Below are positions 13,984 through 14,926 of a stretch of DNA of 14,926 nucleotides, one piece after another. Position 1 is the stretch's first letter; each line of letters begins with the position of its first letter. The DNA comes from CAZUHK01 sp964620345. GTDB taxonomy: Bacteria; Planctomycetota; Phycisphaerae; Phycisphaerales; Zrk34. The stretch covers positions 1 to 14,926 of the forward strand of contig CAZUHK010000062.1 in NCBI GenBank assembly GCA_964620345.1. The letters are read 5' to 3'. The translations under genes were made by a program, and so were the position numbers. The notes beneath the pieces are model-generated. The model was not told where the DNA came from. It saw only the letters and a list, made by a program, of their open reading frames with translations, and did no database searches.

Positions 13984-14667
13984 ATGAGCAGTTCCGCGAT
14001 CCGCAATCCGCGCTCCGCGATCGTTTTCGACTTCGACGGCCTGATCCTCGAAACCGAAACGCCGGTGTGGACGAGCTGGCGGCGGATCTACCAGGAGCAC
14101 GGCCACGATGTGCCGCTGGCCGACTGGGTCGCCTGCCTCGGCCGCGGCAGCGATTACTCGGATTTCCACGGCAAACTCGAACGCCTGACCGGTCGGACGT
14201 TCGACCGCGATGAACTCAAGCAGCGCCGTCGCGCGATGATCGACCGCGAACTGACCGGCCGCGGCCCGCTGCCGGGCGTGGTCGAGCTGATCGAGGAGCT
14301 GGTGGCGCGGCGGATCGATCGGGCCGTCTGCTCCGGGTCGGGCCGGGGATGGGTCGAGGGCCACCTGACGACGCTGGGGCTGCGCGATCGGTTCGAACAC
14401 CTGGTCACCGGCGAGGACACGCCGCGGCACAAGCCCGATCCCGACCCGTTCCTGCTGACCGCCGCGCGGCTGGGCATCGAACCGGGCCGGTGCGTGGTGC
14501 TGGAGGATTCGACCAACGGTGTGACCGCGGCGAAGGCCGCGGGCATGATCGCCGTGGCCGTGCCGACCCCGATGACCGCCGACCTGGATTTCGCCCACGC
14601 CGACCTGCGCCTGGACTCGCTGGCCGGCGTCGGCGTCGATCGCCTGCTGGGCCTGATGAGCCGTTAA
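13984..14667 (+). CDS. HAD-superfamily hydrolase, phosphatase/beta-phosphoglucomutase-like
   Basis: This is a predicted cytoplasmic phosphatase or phosphomutase acting on a small phosphorylated metabolite, possibly a sugar phosphate. All four HAD motifs are present in the 227 residues. Motif I is FDFDGLILETE, with nucleophile Asp16 and acid-base Asp18. Motif II is VCSGSG (Ser117), motif III is Lys150 in HKPDPDPFL, and motif IV is LEDSTNG (Glu174, Asp175). The region between motifs I and II forms a helical cap of the phosphoglycolate phosphatase/beta-PGM type. GAGGTGAG at the end of rpe lies 9 bases before the ATG, supporting this start and coupling to rpe. The 12 residues before VFDFDG are encoded by a heptanucleotide repeat (13993-14020), so this leader may be variable. 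The substrate is not determinable by eye; a phosphoglycolate phosphatase role would fit rpe but is unproven. Confidence 0.93.
   Translation: MSSSAIRNPRSAIVFDFDGLILETETPVWTSWRRIYQEHGHDVPLADWVACLGRGSDYSDFHGKLERLTGRTFDRDELKQRRRAMIDRELTGRGPLPGVVELIEELVARRIDRAVCSGSGRGWVEGHLTTLGLRDRFEHLVTGEDTPRHKPDPDPFLLTAARLGIEPGRCVVLEDSTNGVTAAKAAGMIAVAVPTPMTADLDFAHADLRLDSLAGVGVDRLLGLMSR
13993..14020 (+). repeat. Heptanucleotide tandem repeat, four units, inside the HAD gene start
   Basis: The unit TCCGCNN occurs four times in a row, with NN being GA, AA, GC and GA in turn. It encodes SAIRNPRSAI next to motif I. Seven is not a multiple of three, so gain or loss of one unit would shift the frame between the start codon and the catalytic aspartates. 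Confidence 0.75.
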
Positions 14668-14680
14668 GATACCCCGTGCC

Positions 14681-14926
14681 ATGACCGAGCAAACGCAAAA
14701 ACCAAACTACAAGCAGACCATCCTGCGGCCGCAGACATCCTTCGCGATGAAGGCCAACCTCGTCCAGCGCGAGCCGGAGTTCCAGAAACGCTGGAACAAG
14801 CTGGGCCTGTACGACCGAATGCGCGCCGCGGATCACCTGAGCGACCGCTTCGTCTTCCACGACGGCCCGCCGTATGCCAACGGCGACATCCACCTCGGCC
14901 ACCTGCTCAACAAGGTGCTCAAGGAC
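14681..14926 (+). CDS. ileS: Isoleucyl-tRNA synthetase, N-terminal 82 codons (runs off the window)
   Basis: The enzyme charges tRNA-Ile with isoleucine and is a class I synthetase. Only the first 82 residues are inside the window. They contain TSFAMKANLVQREPEFQKRW near residue 19, the start signature of IleS proteins (usually FPMRxNLxxREPE). FVFHDGPPYANGDIHLGHLLNKVLKD follows at 57-82, with the class I HIGH motif as HLGH at 71-74. The ATG at 14681 is 13 bases after the HAD stop codon; no clear Shine-Dalgarno is visible, but the downstream spacing to the signature is normal. It may be read from the same transcript as rpe and the HAD gene. The rest of the protein, about 850-900 residues or more, lies beyond the right edge. 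Confidence 0.96.
   Translation, partial: MTEQTQKPNYKQTILRPQTSFAMKANLVQREPEFQKRWNKLGLYDRMRAADHLSDRFVFHDGPPYANGDIHLGHLLNKVLKD

Noticed and set aside
1..14926. Defence system, prophage, integron or insertion sequence
   Set aside because: No transposase, integrase, nuclease-effector, reverse transcriptase or phage structural gene was recognised on either strand.

Overview
The window looks like a Planctomycetota genome, most likely class Phycisphaerae. This is an inference from several seen traits: high GC, PEP-CTERM tails ending PEPASLALLGLGG...RRRR, prepilin-like proteins of the G|FTL(I/V)EL type with a late DGHVE motif, a XylR-type sugar-sensing domain, sialidase-like secreted proteins, weak Shine-Dalgarno use, and a fungal-type (STR2-like) cystathionine gamma-synthase beside a bacterial-type one. 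No rRNA, tRNA, CRISPR array, transposase or phage gene was recognised.

Left part (about 1-9150) is an accessory region that appears to deal with extracellular carbohydrate. On the minus strand, in order of transcription, are an AraC-family regulator (4531-3551), an uncharacterised helical, possibly alpha/alpha-toroid protein (3358-2330), a chimeric gene (2287-1298) and a prepilin-like gene (950-48). The chimera joins a XylR/LacI-type ligand-binding domain in frame to the end of a secreted PEP-CTERM protein. The prepilin-like gene carries an apparent one-base frameshift near its 3' end. Divergent from the AraC gene is a plus-strand series: an NHL-type beta-propeller PEP-CTERM protein (4579-5586), two paralogous secreted sialidase-like proteins (5611-6864 and 6883-8274) and a second prepilin-like gene (8301-9149). 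A perfect intrinsic-terminator hairpin with a T5 tract lies inside the signal-peptide codons of the first sialidase-like gene, between the propeller gene and the rest of the series.

Middle part (about 9150-12040) holds two minus-strand PLP enzymes of transsulfuration: a bacterial MetB/MetC-like enzyme (12039-10894) followed by an STR2-like cystathionine gamma-synthase (10799-9327). They probably serve methionine/cysteine metabolism.

Right part (about 12260-14926) is housekeeping-like, on the plus strand: a lipoprotein with two SPOR-like repeats behind an extended -10 promoter, ribulose-phosphate 3-epimerase, a HAD phosphatase/phosphomutase whose start contains a heptanucleotide repeat, and the first 82 codons of isoleucyl-tRNA synthetase, which runs off the window.

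The points most worth a second look are the regulator/PEP-CTERM chimera, the terminator embedded in a signal-peptide coding region, the prepilin frameshift at a T5G6 tract, and the heptamer repeat in the HAD gene.
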